From NCBI GenBank assembly GCA_026395105.1, contig JAPLZH010000038.1:1-5941 (forward strand): a stretch of 5,941 nucleotides of DNA, read 5' to 3'. Under the pieces are notes generated by a model. That model had not been told where the DNA came from and did not search any database. It saw only the letters and a program-made list of their open reading frames with translations. The stretch comes from Candidatus Tayloriibacteriota bacterium (GTDB lineage Bacteria > Patescibacteriota > Minisyncoccia > Phycocordibacterales > PALSA-1337). This document shows positions 1 to 5,759 of the stretch, piece by piece. The first letter of the stretch is position 1. Each line of letters starts with the position of its first letter. The position numbers were made by a program, and so were the translations under genes.

Positions 1-137
1 AGATCCTGCGCTATACATTTTCTCAATACAAAACCTCTCTCCAAAAGACAAATGATGATATTTCATATGACAATTAAATTAATTATTTTGTTAATACATT
101 AATTCTACTGTCCTACTTCAAAGGTAGCTAGTTCGAA

Positions 138-410
138 GTGAACTGGAGTGGGTATGGTTATGTCTTCTGGCTTCGTCGTTCTGGGATTTATGAACCGGTT
201 AATGGGCTGTGGAAAAATGCCGGTTATGTTGCTAAAGGATGGAAAACCCCGGGCAATGAATTATTCGAAACCATAAGCCAAGCCAACGTACATTTCAATA
301 TGTCCGGATTTATGTCCAGAGACTGTTTGCTTTGGTCATCTCCAGCCGGATCGCCAATCATCCACGAGTTTGCCAATTTCCTCATTGATAAGACTACAAA
401 GAAGGAGTAA
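138..410 (+). CDS. Small hypothetical protein (90 aa), unrecognised
   Basis: I do not recognise this protein. The reading frame opens at a GTG directly downstream of an in-frame TAG (129-131), and no other early start exists in this frame, so GTG at 138 is the only start that gives most of the ORF. A weak AAGG (121-124) lies 13 bases upstream, farther than is usual. The product is soluble-looking, with no signal peptide or membrane segment. It is rich in Trp, Tyr and Gly in its first 35 residues (five Trp in 90) and ends in a lysine-rich tail (DKTTKKE). A well-formed terminator starts about 22 bases after the stop, which supports a real transcription unit ending here. It is separated from livM by that terminator, so it is probably not part of the transporter operon. 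It could be a short structured RNA or a chance ORF instead; no upstream promoter is convincing. Confidence 0.45.
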   Translation: MNWSGYGYVFWLRRSGIYEPVNGLWKNAGYVAKGWKTPGNELFETISQANVHFNMSGFMSRDCLLWSSPAGSPIIHEFANFLIDKTTKKE

Positions 411-432
411 GTAATTGGCAGTGATTTTTCTT

Positions 433-468
433 AACGTGCAGTTAGCTAAGGCTGGCTGCGCGTTTTTT
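433..468 (+). terminator. Rho-independent terminator after the 90-aa ORF
   Basis: A hairpin with outer arms at 434-441 (ACGTGCAG) and 456-463 (CTGCGCGT) pairs over 8 bp with one G-U wobble. It extends inward through 442-445 and 452-455 (two wobbles) to a 6-base loop. It is followed at once by six T (463-468). On the minus strand no T run follows, so it acts on plus-strand transcription. It insulates livM from whatever lies upstream. Confidence 0.8.
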
Positions 469-471
469 GTT

Positions 472-488
472 TACTAAATATATAAAAT
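472..488 (+). promoter_or_regulatory. Possible livM promoter (AT-rich box)
   Basis: Between the terminator and livM lies TACTAAATATA followed by TAAAATA. TAAAAT (483-488) could serve as a -10 box, giving a leader of about 12 bases. No good -35 element sits 16-18 bp upstream. The TACTAAA at 472-478 resembles the repeats at 3421-3475. A promoter is expected here because a terminator precedes the gene, but the exact elements are uncertain. Confidence 0.3.
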
Positions 489-506
489 ATGTGAAAATGT
501 AGTTCA

Positions 507-1373
507 ATGGACTATATAATCCACCTCGCCATCTTAATAGGGGTTTACGTAATACTCGGCCTTTCGCTTAATTTGGTGGTCGGTTTTACGGGACTTCTCT
601 CTGTAACACAAGCGGCTTTTTACGGAATCGGGGCTTATGTTACTGCTATTCTTCTCACGACGACCGCTATGAGCTTTTTCCTATCTGTGATAATTGGCAT
701 TATTATCACAGCTATTTTAAGTTTCTTCATCGGCTACGTTCTTTCTAAATTTGACGGAGACTACTATGCCCTCGGCTCATTCGGCTTTAATATAATCATA
801 TACAGCATATTTCTAAACTGGCAGGATTTGACCCGCGGTCCGCTCGGCATTCCCGGAATTCCTAGGCCGTCTTTATTCGGAATCGATTTCGGAAATAATT
901 TTAATTTTTTAATCCTCGTCATTATCTTTGCCGTCATCGCATACGCCGTCTCTCAGTTTATTGTCAAATCTTCTTTTGGCCGAGTTCTAAAATCTATTCG
1001 TGAAGATGAAAAGGCAATTCAGGTTTTCGGCTATAACACCCTTTGGTTCAAATTATCCATATTCGTTATCGGGGCTTCGATGGCCTCCGTCGCCGGTTCT
1101 CTCTTTGCCTCATACATCACGTACATAGATCCTTCCACATTTTCGCTTATGGAATCAGTTTTCGTTTTAGCGATAATAATTCTCGGCGGATTGGCAAATA
1201 ATAAGGGGGCGGTTTGGGGCGCGGTTTTCCTAATTTTATTACCAGAGATTCTGCGCTTCGTCGGTTTTCCGACGGACATTGCAGCCCAGATGAGGCAGGT
1301 GGTCTACGGCCTCATCCTCGTTTTACTCATGCTTTACAGACCGCAGGGCTTAATGGGAGAATATAAGCTATAA
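507..1373 (+). CDS. livM: Branched-chain amino-acid-type ABC transporter permease LivM
   Basis: This is an inner-membrane permease subunit of the LivH/LivM family (BPD_transp_2). In the family, a LivH-LivM pair forms the channel, LivG and LivF supply ATP hydrolysis, and a LivJ/K-type protein delivers substrate. The 288-residue protein is almost entirely hydrophobic helices. It carries the family signatures: GLSLNLVVGFTGLLSVTQAA and FYGIGAY in residues 18-43, the periplasmic GPLGIPGIPRP loop at 111-121, the cytoplasmic ATPase-coupling loop at about 157-176 (FGRVLKSIREDEKAIQVFGY), LGGL at 226-229, and the C-terminal RPQGLMGE at 278-285. Length is normal for LivM without the N-terminal extension of the E. 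coli protein. ATG 507 starts directly before the first helix, and no Shine-Dalgarno precedes it. The binding protein SBP1 follows after 11 bases, so the two are probably co-transcribed. No livH, livG or livF lies in the window. Substrate could be amino acids, amides or other small molecules. Confidence 0.93.
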   Translation: MDYIIHLAILIGVYVILGLSLNLVVGFTGLLSVTQAAFYGIGAYVTAILLTTTAMSFFLSVIIGIIITAILSFFIGYVLSKFDGDYYALGSFGFNIIIYSIFLNWQDLTRGPLGIPGIPRPSLFGIDFGNNFNFLILVIIFAVIAYAVSQFIVKSSFGRVLKSIREDEKAIQVFGYNTLWFKLSIFVIGASMASVAGSLFASYITYIDPSTFSLMESVFVLAIIILGGLANNKGAVWGAVFLILLPEILRFVGFPTDIAAQMRQVVYGLILVLLMLYRPQGLMGEYKL

Positions 1374-1384
1374 AACATACATAT

Positions 1385-2518
1385 ATGAAATTCAATAAAA
1401 AGTTTCTGATAATGGTTTGCATAATTATAGTCATAGTCGTGCTGCTTAAACTGGATGGGACGAGGAAAAATCAGACTAGTTTTAGAGTCGGCTGGATTTC
1501 TGATCTTAGCGGGCCACAGAAAAAATATGGCACTTATGAAGCGGGGAAATTAGCTCTAGAGCAAATAAATGCAAAAGGAGGAATAAATGGAAAACCTTTG
1601 GAGATTATTTTTGAAGATGGAAAATGCAATGGGGCACAGGCTGTCAGTGCAATGAATAAACTTATAAGTATAGATAAGGTTGATATTGTTATCGGTGGTC
1701 ACTGTACATCAGAAAGTGCTGCTATCGCACCTATTGCAAATAAGAATAAGATATTAATGCTCGCATCTATAACTTCTAGTCCAGTTCTTTCTGATTCTGG
1801 TCCATACGTATTCAGAACATCTCCAGTTTCGACGGTACAATCTGACATTGTATCCGACCTAGCATTTAAAAAATTAAATCTAAAAAACTTTGCTGTAATT
1901 TATGAATTAACAGATTATGCAAAGGCAATAGCTGAGACTTTTAAGGATGACTTCATTAAAGCAGGCGGGAAGGTTTCTATTTTTGAAGGTTATGCCCCAG
2001 GTACAAATGACTTTAGGACTATTTTGCAAAAGACTGATGCAGAAGGAGTGGAAGGAATATTTCTAGTACCTCAGAGTCCAGATGCAGGTCTTAATCTAGT
2101 TAAGCAAATAAGTGAAATGGGTATTAACGCACAGCTATTCGGTAATGAAGCAGAAATAAGTCAGACAAACATTACAGCGAACCCTAATTTTTATGAAGGG
2201 ATGATATCTACAATGCCTGATTTTGACATAATAAATAATCCTAAGTCAAAGTTATTTAATGATGAATATAATGCTAGGTGGAATACTGGAAATCTCCCAT
2301 ATGGAATATGGACGGCGGAGTCATATGATGCAGTATATATAATCGCAGAAGGTTTAAAGAAATATGGCGATAATGTTGAGGAGTTAAAGAAATACTTAGA
2401 GACCTTATCTTATGAAGGTGCTTCAGGATCCATATCTATAAACGAACATCATGACGGGGTTAAAACTTATTCTTTGAGAATTGTTCGTAATGGTAAGATA
2501 GAAAAATATCAGCCGTAA
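1385..2518 (+). CDS. Membrane-tethered LivJ/LivK-type substrate-binding protein (SBP1)
   Basis: Extracytoplasmic ligand-binding protein of the type-I periplasmic-binding fold (Peripla_BP_6, branched-chain amino-acid type), 377 aa. A lysine-containing start (KFNKK) leads to one hydrophobic helix at about residues 8-22. There is no lipobox cysteine after it, since Cys12 lies inside the helix, so the protein looks anchored rather than lipidated. The mature domain starts at about residue 33 (FRVGWISDLSGP, the family's first strand). Other family marks are GGINGKPLEIIFED (65-78), IVIGGHCTSESAAIAPIA (101-118) and AESYDAVYI (311-319). Cys81 and Cys107 lie where E. coli LivJ, from memory, has its disulfide (Cys53-Cys78), and Thr108 aligns with the ligand-contacting Ser79. 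It follows livM by 11 bases with no Shine-Dalgarno. TATAAA over the livM stop (1369-1374) could be an extra internal promoter. The gene is visibly more AT-rich than livM. Ligand is unknown; amino acids are the default guess. Confidence 0.9.
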   Translation: MKFNKKFLIMVCIIIVIVVLLKLDGTRKNQTSFRVGWISDLSGPQKKYGTYEAGKLALEQINAKGGINGKPLEIIFEDGKCNGAQAVSAMNKLISIDKVDIVIGGHCTSESAAIAPIANKNKILMLASITSSPVLSDSGPYVFRTSPVSTVQSDIVSDLAFKKLNLKNFAVIYELTDYAKAIAETFKDDFIKAGGKVSIFEGYAPGTNDFRTILQKTDAEGVEGIFLVPQSPDAGLNLVKQISEMGINAQLFGNEAEISQTNITANPNFYEGMISTMPDFDIINNPKSKLFNDEYNARWNTGNLPYGIWTAESYDAVYIIAEGLKKYGDNVEELKKYLETLSYEGASGSISINEHHDGVKTYSLRIVRNGKIEKYQP

Positions 2519-2542
2519 AAAAGGTGTTTAAAAATGTGAGAG

Positions 2543-3307
2543 CTAGTCCTTTGCCTTAACCTCATACCTTTTACTGACGATTTCGAAAAGCTGTTTTACC
2601 ACATTTGCAAAGTCTGGATTTTCAATGATTATAGCCTGTTCCTGTTTTAGCATAATAATTCTTACGAAAGTGTCTCCAGCCTCTATGGAAATTTTAGAAG
2701 AATAGTCCGAATAGGGAATTTCCTTAATTCTAGAGCCGAATTTTTTATCTTTATACTCTCTATAGTCCACAAGTGAAGGATGACCGGGAGCGATGCCTCT
2801 TATATGGACATTGTATTTACTGTCGGCAAAGATTAGCCATTCATCTATAAGATTAATTAATTCTGGAGAAAGGTTTTCGGCAGTAGCGTAGAAGCCGACT
2901 ATTTCACTATTCTTCATCTCCTTTAGTCTATAATATACAGCCTGCTTTATTCCTGCTAAACCTTCGTAAAAAATGGTTCGGGATTTATTATTAGAATTAC
3001 TATTTGCCATGGCCATAGCCATGAGCTCCGGTAATATCTTTTTAGTTATATTTAACTTCTCTTCCGCCGAATTAAAAATTTCATTCGGAGACTTTGCGGA
3101 GTAAAGTTTTTTCCTAGTACGCGGAACCTTAGTGACGAAGCCTTTTTCTATTAATTCCTCTAGGATGACATAGGTCGTCGGCTTTTTAATATTTGCTCTA
3201 TCAGCTATCACATATGCGGTAGCCTGTCCCAGCTGTAGAAGGGCAATGTATATCTTTGCCTCCTTATCTTTTAACCCTAGATTTTTCACAGATTCGATCA
3301 TATTCAT
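2543..3307 (-). CDS. TrmB-family transcriptional regulator (TrmB-like 1)
   Basis: Predicted DNA-binding regulator of 254 aa. An N-terminal winged helix-turn-helix of TrmB type spans about residues 3-69. It includes LGLKDKEAKIYIALLQLGQ, a recognition helix at about 41-56 (KKPTTYVILEELIEKG) and a wing ending RTRKKLYSA. A helical linker holding MAMAMANSNSNN follows. The C-terminal domain opens with FYEGLAGIKQ (113-122) and ends with AIIIENPDFANVVKQLFEIV (225-244), a layout I associate with TrmB-like proteins that lack the classical sugar-binding domain. The frame stays open to an ATG at 3358, but I place the start at 3307: the best promoter lies inside the longer frame, and the 17 extra residues (LILLTILIF...) do not belong to the wHTH. 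ATG 3301 is a close alternative. It converges on SBP1 with a 24-base gap and no hairpin between. It may control SBP1/livM or itself; the effector is unknown. Confidence 0.88.
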   Translation of the reverse strand: MNMIESVKNLGLKDKEAKIYIALLQLGQATAYVIADRANIKKPTTYVILEELIEKGFVTKVPRTRKKLYSAKSPNEIFNSAEEKLNITKKILPELMAMAMANSNSNNKSRTIFYEGLAGIKQAVYYRLKEMKNSEIVGFYATAENLSPELINLIDEWLIFADSKYNVHIRGIAPGHPSLVDYREYKDKKFGSRIKEIPYSDYSSKISIEAGDTFVRIIMLKQEQAIIIENPDFANVVKQLFEIVSKRYEVKAKD

Positions 3308-3312
3308 ATGAC

Positions 3313-3333
3313 TGATATTATACGAAAATATCA
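3313..3333. promoter_or_regulatory. Perfect inverted repeat over the TrmB-like 1 -10 box (candidate operator)
   Basis: TGATATT (3313-3319) and AATATCA (3327-3333) form 7-bp perfect arms around a 7-base spacer. The repeat covers the -10 box and spacer of the TrmB-like 1 promoter, where a dimeric wHTH protein could block it. TGATATTATA recurs at 3369-3378, 56 bp away on the same strand. Autoregulation by TrmB-like 1 is the simplest reading, but it is inference. Confidence 0.45.
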
Positions 3334-3343
3334 AAATAGTCAA
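3315..3343 (-). promoter_or_regulatory. Promoter of TrmB-like 1, predicted leaderless
   Basis: On the minus strand TTGACT (3343-3338) is a 5/6 match to the -35 consensus. TAATAT (3320-3315) lies 17 bp downstream, and the overlapping perfect TATAAT (3322-3317) lies 15 bp downstream. Either places transcription start at about 3308-3310, that is, at or up to three bases before ATG 3307. This fixes the gene start and predicts an mRNA without a leader. Confidence 0.65.
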
Positions 3344-3420
3344 TAAAATTAATGACAAAAAGCGTTTATGATATTATATGGCCTATATTAAAGCTAAAAG
3401 CGAAGAATATAGTTCAATTC

Positions 3421-3475
3421 TACTAAACTGACACTAAAATTATATATACAGACTGCTAAAATACTGCTATTATGG
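3421..3475 (+). repeat. Five 11-bp phased units before SBP2 (candidate operator array)
   Basis: Read in 11-base steps the sequence is TACTAAACTGA, CACTAAAATTA, TATATACAGAC, TGCTAAAATAC, TGCTATTATGG. CTAAA recurs at exactly 11-bp phase (3423, 3434, 3456), with CTATT at 3467; only the middle unit breaks the pattern. ACTGCTA is a perfect 7-bp direct repeat 11 bases apart (3452 and 3463). One helical turn per unit would place bound proteins on one DNA face. The first unit matches the minus-strand TACTATAGTGA at 5781-5771 in 9 of 11 positions. Confidence 0.5.
3445..3473 (+). promoter_or_regulatory. SBP2 promoter, predicted leaderless
   Basis: TATACA (3445-3450, 4/6 of the -35 consensus), a 17-bp spacer and TATTAT (3468-3473, 5/6 of the -10 consensus) predict a transcription start near 3480, immediately before ATG 3481. 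The -10 box overlaps the upstream ATG at 3472, which argues that 3481 is the used start. TAAAAT at 3457-3462 is an alternative -10 box that would favour 3472. Confidence 0.45.
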
Positions 3476-3480
3476 TGGGC

Positions 3481-4581
3481 ATGAATAAAAAAGTTTTAGG
3501 TGCGATAATCATATTATTAGTAATAGTGGGTGCGGTTCTAGTGTTTAAAAGTGGTAATACAGATACGAATTCGGTAAATAAGTCGAAGGGATTTAATATG
3601 GGAATGATAAGTATATTAAGCGGGGACTATGCAGCGGTCGGCGAAAACGTTCGAAACGGAGCGGTTTTAGCTGATGAAATTTATAATAAAGCACATCCAG
3701 ACGCAAAGATTAATTTAACTATAGAGGATGACGGTTTTACTGGCGGAAAAGGATTAAGCGCATTTAAAAAGCTGTCTTCAATAGATAAAATAGATGCATT
3801 GATTAATGTTTCTACGCCGACTATAGATTCTATCTACGAGACTGTAACTAAGGCAAATATGCCGGTCATTCAGATGGGTGAACAGGGTAGAGAGCCATCA
3901 GATGATAATGTCTTCGGCCTATTTCCGAGCAGTGCTCTCTCAGAGTATGATTATGGCGTATATTTTAAAAATAAAGGTGTGAAAGAAATGACCTTAGTCT
4001 ATACGAATGCAGACGCAATGGTCCGCTTCGTCGAGGCTTTTAAAAAGGGTTTCCAGGGAAAAACTACAGAATTTAAAATAGATTCTGCGGAAAAAGATTT
4101 TAGAACTCATGCTTTAAAAGTGGCCGGAAATAATCCTTCTAATATTGGCCTCTTCATATTCCCTGAGCAGGGGGCGAACTTCATGAAGGAATTTTTGAAG
4201 ATTGCAAAAAATAAGCCTCAGATTTTCTTTGACGCTAATTTCCAGTCAGGATATACGGATTATAAAAGAATTATGGGAGATCTTACAGTGCTAGACGGAG
4301 CCATAATCGGTACTGTGGATTCTACTGTGAGCGATGACTTTAAGAAATTATACAAAGAGAGATTCGGCACGGACCCAGGTTTCTTAGCTGATATCGGATA
4401 CGATGCTTTTAATCTACTCGTTAAAACTCGTGATGCTGATGGAAAAGTCTGGATTAATAATGTCAAAAATGTCAGCATGGAAGGTGTCGCCGGAAAGATA
4501 GAATTCGATTCAGCTGGGAACAGAAAGCCGAAAACAAAAATCATGATAATAAAGGACGGAAAGATTTCGGACATGAATTAG
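3481..4581 (+). CDS. Membrane-tethered periplasmic-binding-type protein (SBP2), diverged LivK-like
   Basis: Second extracytoplasmic binding protein of the Peripla_BP_6 fold, 366 aa from ATG 3481. MNKK is followed by one hydrophobic helix (about residues 5-22). A polar linker (about 23-36) leads to the folded domain opening GFNMGMISILSGDYAAVGENVRNGA (in 37-61). Later family marks are the strand-loop VSTPTIDS (110-117), the FGLFPSSALSEYDYG segment (145-159), and SDDFKKLYKERFGTDPGFLADIGYDAF in 284-310. There is no cysteine anywhere, so no lipidation and none of the disulfide seen in SBP1. The pocket loop also differs from SBP1, which points to another ligand. ATG 3472 in the same frame would add three residues (MVG); I prefer 3481 because a -10-like box overlaps 3472. 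It is divergent from TrmB-like 1 and is followed after 40 bases by the coiled-coil gene. It might deliver substrate to LivM or act as a surface sensor. Confidence 0.88.
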   Translation: MNKKVLGAIIILLVIVGAVLVFKSGNTDTNSVNKSKGFNMGMISILSGDYAAVGENVRNGAVLADEIYNKAHPDAKINLTIEDDGFTGGKGLSAFKKLSSIDKIDALINVSTPTIDSIYETVTKANMPVIQMGEQGREPSDDNVFGLFPSSALSEYDYGVYFKNKGVKEMTLVYTNADAMVRFVEAFKKGFQGKTTEFKIDSAEKDFRTHALKVAGNNPSNIGLFIFPEQGANFMKEFLKIAKNKPQIFFDANFQSGYTDYKRIMGDLTVLDGAIIGTVDSTVSDDFKKLYKERFGTDPGFLADIGYDAFNLLVKTRDADGKVWINNVKNVSMEGVAGKIEFDSAGNRKPKTKIMIIKDGKISDMN

Positions 4582-4582
4582 C

Positions 4583-4609
4583 TTGCTTTTTCTCCTAGTG
4601 TGTTATAGA
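4583..4609 (+). promoter_or_regulatory. Possible promoter for the coiled-coil gene
   Basis: TTGCTT (4583-4588) and TATAGA (4604-4609) are 15 bp apart, shorter than ideal, and would start transcription near 4616, about six bases before ATG 4622. No terminator separates SBP2 from this gene, so read-through from SBP2 is an equally good source of transcript. Confidence 0.3.
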
Positions 4610-4621
4610 TAGTGCTGAATT

Positions 4622-4909
4622 ATGAACAACCGGATTAAACAACCAGATTACAGGGTTCTTTACGAACAGGAACATTGTCTCCGTTTGGACGCAGAAAAGC
4701 TCGCTCTAGAGGCTGCGAAAAGACTGAGAAAGGTTACGGATAAGTTCTCTCAGTTCCTTGCAGCATTCGAAAAAGTCGAGGAAAATATTGAGAAGGTAGA
4801 AACCATCATGAGAATGGGTATCGGTGAACAGCCCGTCGCGTATAAGAATCCGCGACTACCGAGTGGTGCACACCTCTCGGTACATCCGATGGCTCATCGT
4901 TCTCAGTAA
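4622..4909 (+). CDS. Small coiled-coil protein (95 aa), function unknown
   Basis: I do not recognise a family. Residues about 13-64 form one long charged helix rich in Glu, Lys, Ala and Leu (EQEHCLRLDAEKLALEAAKR, then KVTDKFSQFLAAFEKVEENI), with hydrophobic spacing typical of a coiled coil. A short Gly/Pro/His-rich tail (PRLPSGAHLSVHPMAHRSQ) is probably unstructured. There is no signal peptide or membrane segment, so it should be cytoplasmic and probably oligomeric. The ATG at 4622 is the first in frame, and no Shine-Dalgarno precedes it. It lies 40 bases after SBP2 with no terminator between, and a strong terminator follows 18 bases after its stop. It is therefore the likely last gene of the SBP2 unit. 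A role with the regulator or transporter is possible from position only. Base usage is more GC-rich than SBP1 and similar to livM. Confidence 0.7.
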   Translation: MNNRIKQPDYRVLYEQEHCLRLDAEKLALEAAKRLRKVTDKFSQFLAAFEKVEENIEKVETIMRMGIGEQPVAYKNPRLPSGAHLSVHPMAHRSQ

Positions 4910-4927
4910 CCAGACCTTTTTTTCACT

Positions 4928-4958
4928 AAGGCCCGCACTAAAACCGCGGGTCTTTTTT
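4928..4958 (+). terminator. Rho-independent terminator of the SBP2/coiled-coil unit
   Basis: AAGGCCCGC (4928-4936) pairs with GCGGGTCTT (4946-4954) over 9 bp with one G-U wobble, around a 9-base loop (ACTAAAACC). A run of six T (4953-4958) follows. Read on the minus strand the hairpin is followed by TTAGTGAAAAAAA, not T, so it does not look like a terminator for the facing regulator gene. Confidence 0.85.
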
Positions 4959-4978
4959 ATGGGAAATTTGCGAATAAT

Positions 4979-5758
4979 TTAAGGCAAAGAATTCTTCCAC
5001 ATGCTTTTCCAGAGTAGCATCATCATTTGGCAAAATTCTTTACTGTGTATAGTGAAGGCGATTTTTTCCCTTCCGCCAGAGGCAAAGAGGCATTTATTCC
5101 CATAAATCCAGAAGCTCATTTTCCAGTCTGTGCCCTTAGGAAGGTAGCGAATTCGCGCTAAGTTAGTCCTAGCATCATTCTTCAGCCAGTCCTTTTTCTT
5201 TTGCAAAATTCTGTCGCCATGCTTTTCTATACAATTAAGCATGACATTGTATTTAAAACGCTGTTTGCCATGCCATTTAAAGAAGTCCTCATCTATATCA
5301 ATCATCTCTTTAACCGGCCACATCAAAAATGTCTCAGTGATTTCTTTATTCCACATCATATCCCTAAAAGCCTGTTTAATACCGAGTGTTCCGACATAGA
5401 ATTTAATCTTTGGTCTGGCTACATTATCATCTGTATGATGGGTATTTATAAGCTCTAAGAGGGAAGACTGAGCACTTTTTAACTCAGCTAGTCTTTGCTC
5501 ATGGGCGCGGGTTAACTGATCCTTATCTGAAATACCAAATGTCTTTCCTCTATCATCACTGTATTCATTTACTAGGCTATTCTCCAGAAGGGGAACGACA
5601 GCGTCATAAACGGAGGATTTCGGCATATTTAAGCGAGCCGAAATATCTGCCACTAAGGATACTCCGTGAGTGAGAATATCTATAAGGACTTTCTTCGAGG
5701 CATTCGAAAGCCCGAAAATATCCATAAAATCTCCATTATTCGCTATTCGCCGAATCAT
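4979..5758 (-). CDS. TrmB-family transcriptional regulator (TrmB-like 2)
   Basis: Predicted DNA-binding regulator of 259 aa, a diverged paralogue of TrmB-like 1. The N-terminal wHTH includes IFGLSNASKKVLIDILTHG, a recognition helix at about residues 46-60 (MPKSSVYDAVVPLLE) and a wing at about 62-77. A charged helix (about 82-106) links to the C-terminal domain, which opens KIKFYVGTLGIKQAF, parallel to FYEGLAGIKQ in regulator 1. It continues to FWIYGNKCLFASGGREKIAF (216-235) and KEFCQMMMLLWKSMW near the end. Three in-frame ATGs are possible: 5764, 5758 and 5725. I choose 5758 because TTGCAT-17-TACTAT on the minus strand would start transcription exactly there; 5725 would still keep the whole wHTH. 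It converges on the SBP2/coiled-coil unit, the same arrangement as regulator 1 with SBP1. Its promoter carries 11-bp repeats like those before SBP2, so control of SBP2 and itself is likely but unproven. The effector is unknown. Confidence 0.85.
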   Translation of the reverse strand: MIRRIANNGDFMDIFGLSNASKKVLIDILTHGVSLVADISARLNMPKSSVYDAVVPLLENSLVNEYSDDRGKTFGISDKDQLTRAHEQRLAELKSAQSSLLELINTHHTDDNVARPKIKFYVGTLGIKQAFRDMMWNKEITETFLMWPVKEMIDIDEDFFKWHGKQRFKYNVMLNCIEKHGDRILQKKKDWLKNDARTNLARIRYLPKGTDWKMSFWIYGNKCLFASGGREKIAFTIHSKEFCQMMMLLWKSMWKNSLP

Positions 5759-5759
5759 G

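Noticed and set aside
476..489. Archaeal-type TATA box about 25 bases before livM (and another at 3440-3448 before SBP2), which with TrmB genes would suggest an archaeon.
   Set aside because: The two T-tailed hairpin terminators and the TTGACT/TATAAT-type promoter of TrmB-like 1 fit bacteria better, and the other starts have no TATA box at -25. An archaeal origin is not fully excluded.
500..508. TAGTTCAAT before livM, repeated at 3410-3418, with TAGTTCGAA at 129-137 before the 90-aa ORF.
   Set aside because: The distances to the start codons differ widely (2, over 60 and 3 bases), so a shared function is unlikely and chance is enough.
1031..1279. Minus-strand open frame inside livM.
   Set aside because: It lies wholly within a well-supported permease gene and encodes nothing recognisable; likewise 4260-4574 (minus) inside SBP2 and 5201-5458 (plus) inside TrmB-like 2.
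3308..3358. Longer N-terminus of TrmB-like 1 starting at 3358.
   Set aside because: The 17 extra residues are hydrophobic and outside the wHTH, and the best promoter of the gene lies within this stretch.
3474..3479. GGTGGG before ATG 3481 as a Shine-Dalgarno site.
   Set aside because: It sits one base from the start codon, too close to function, and does not match the usual GGAGG core.
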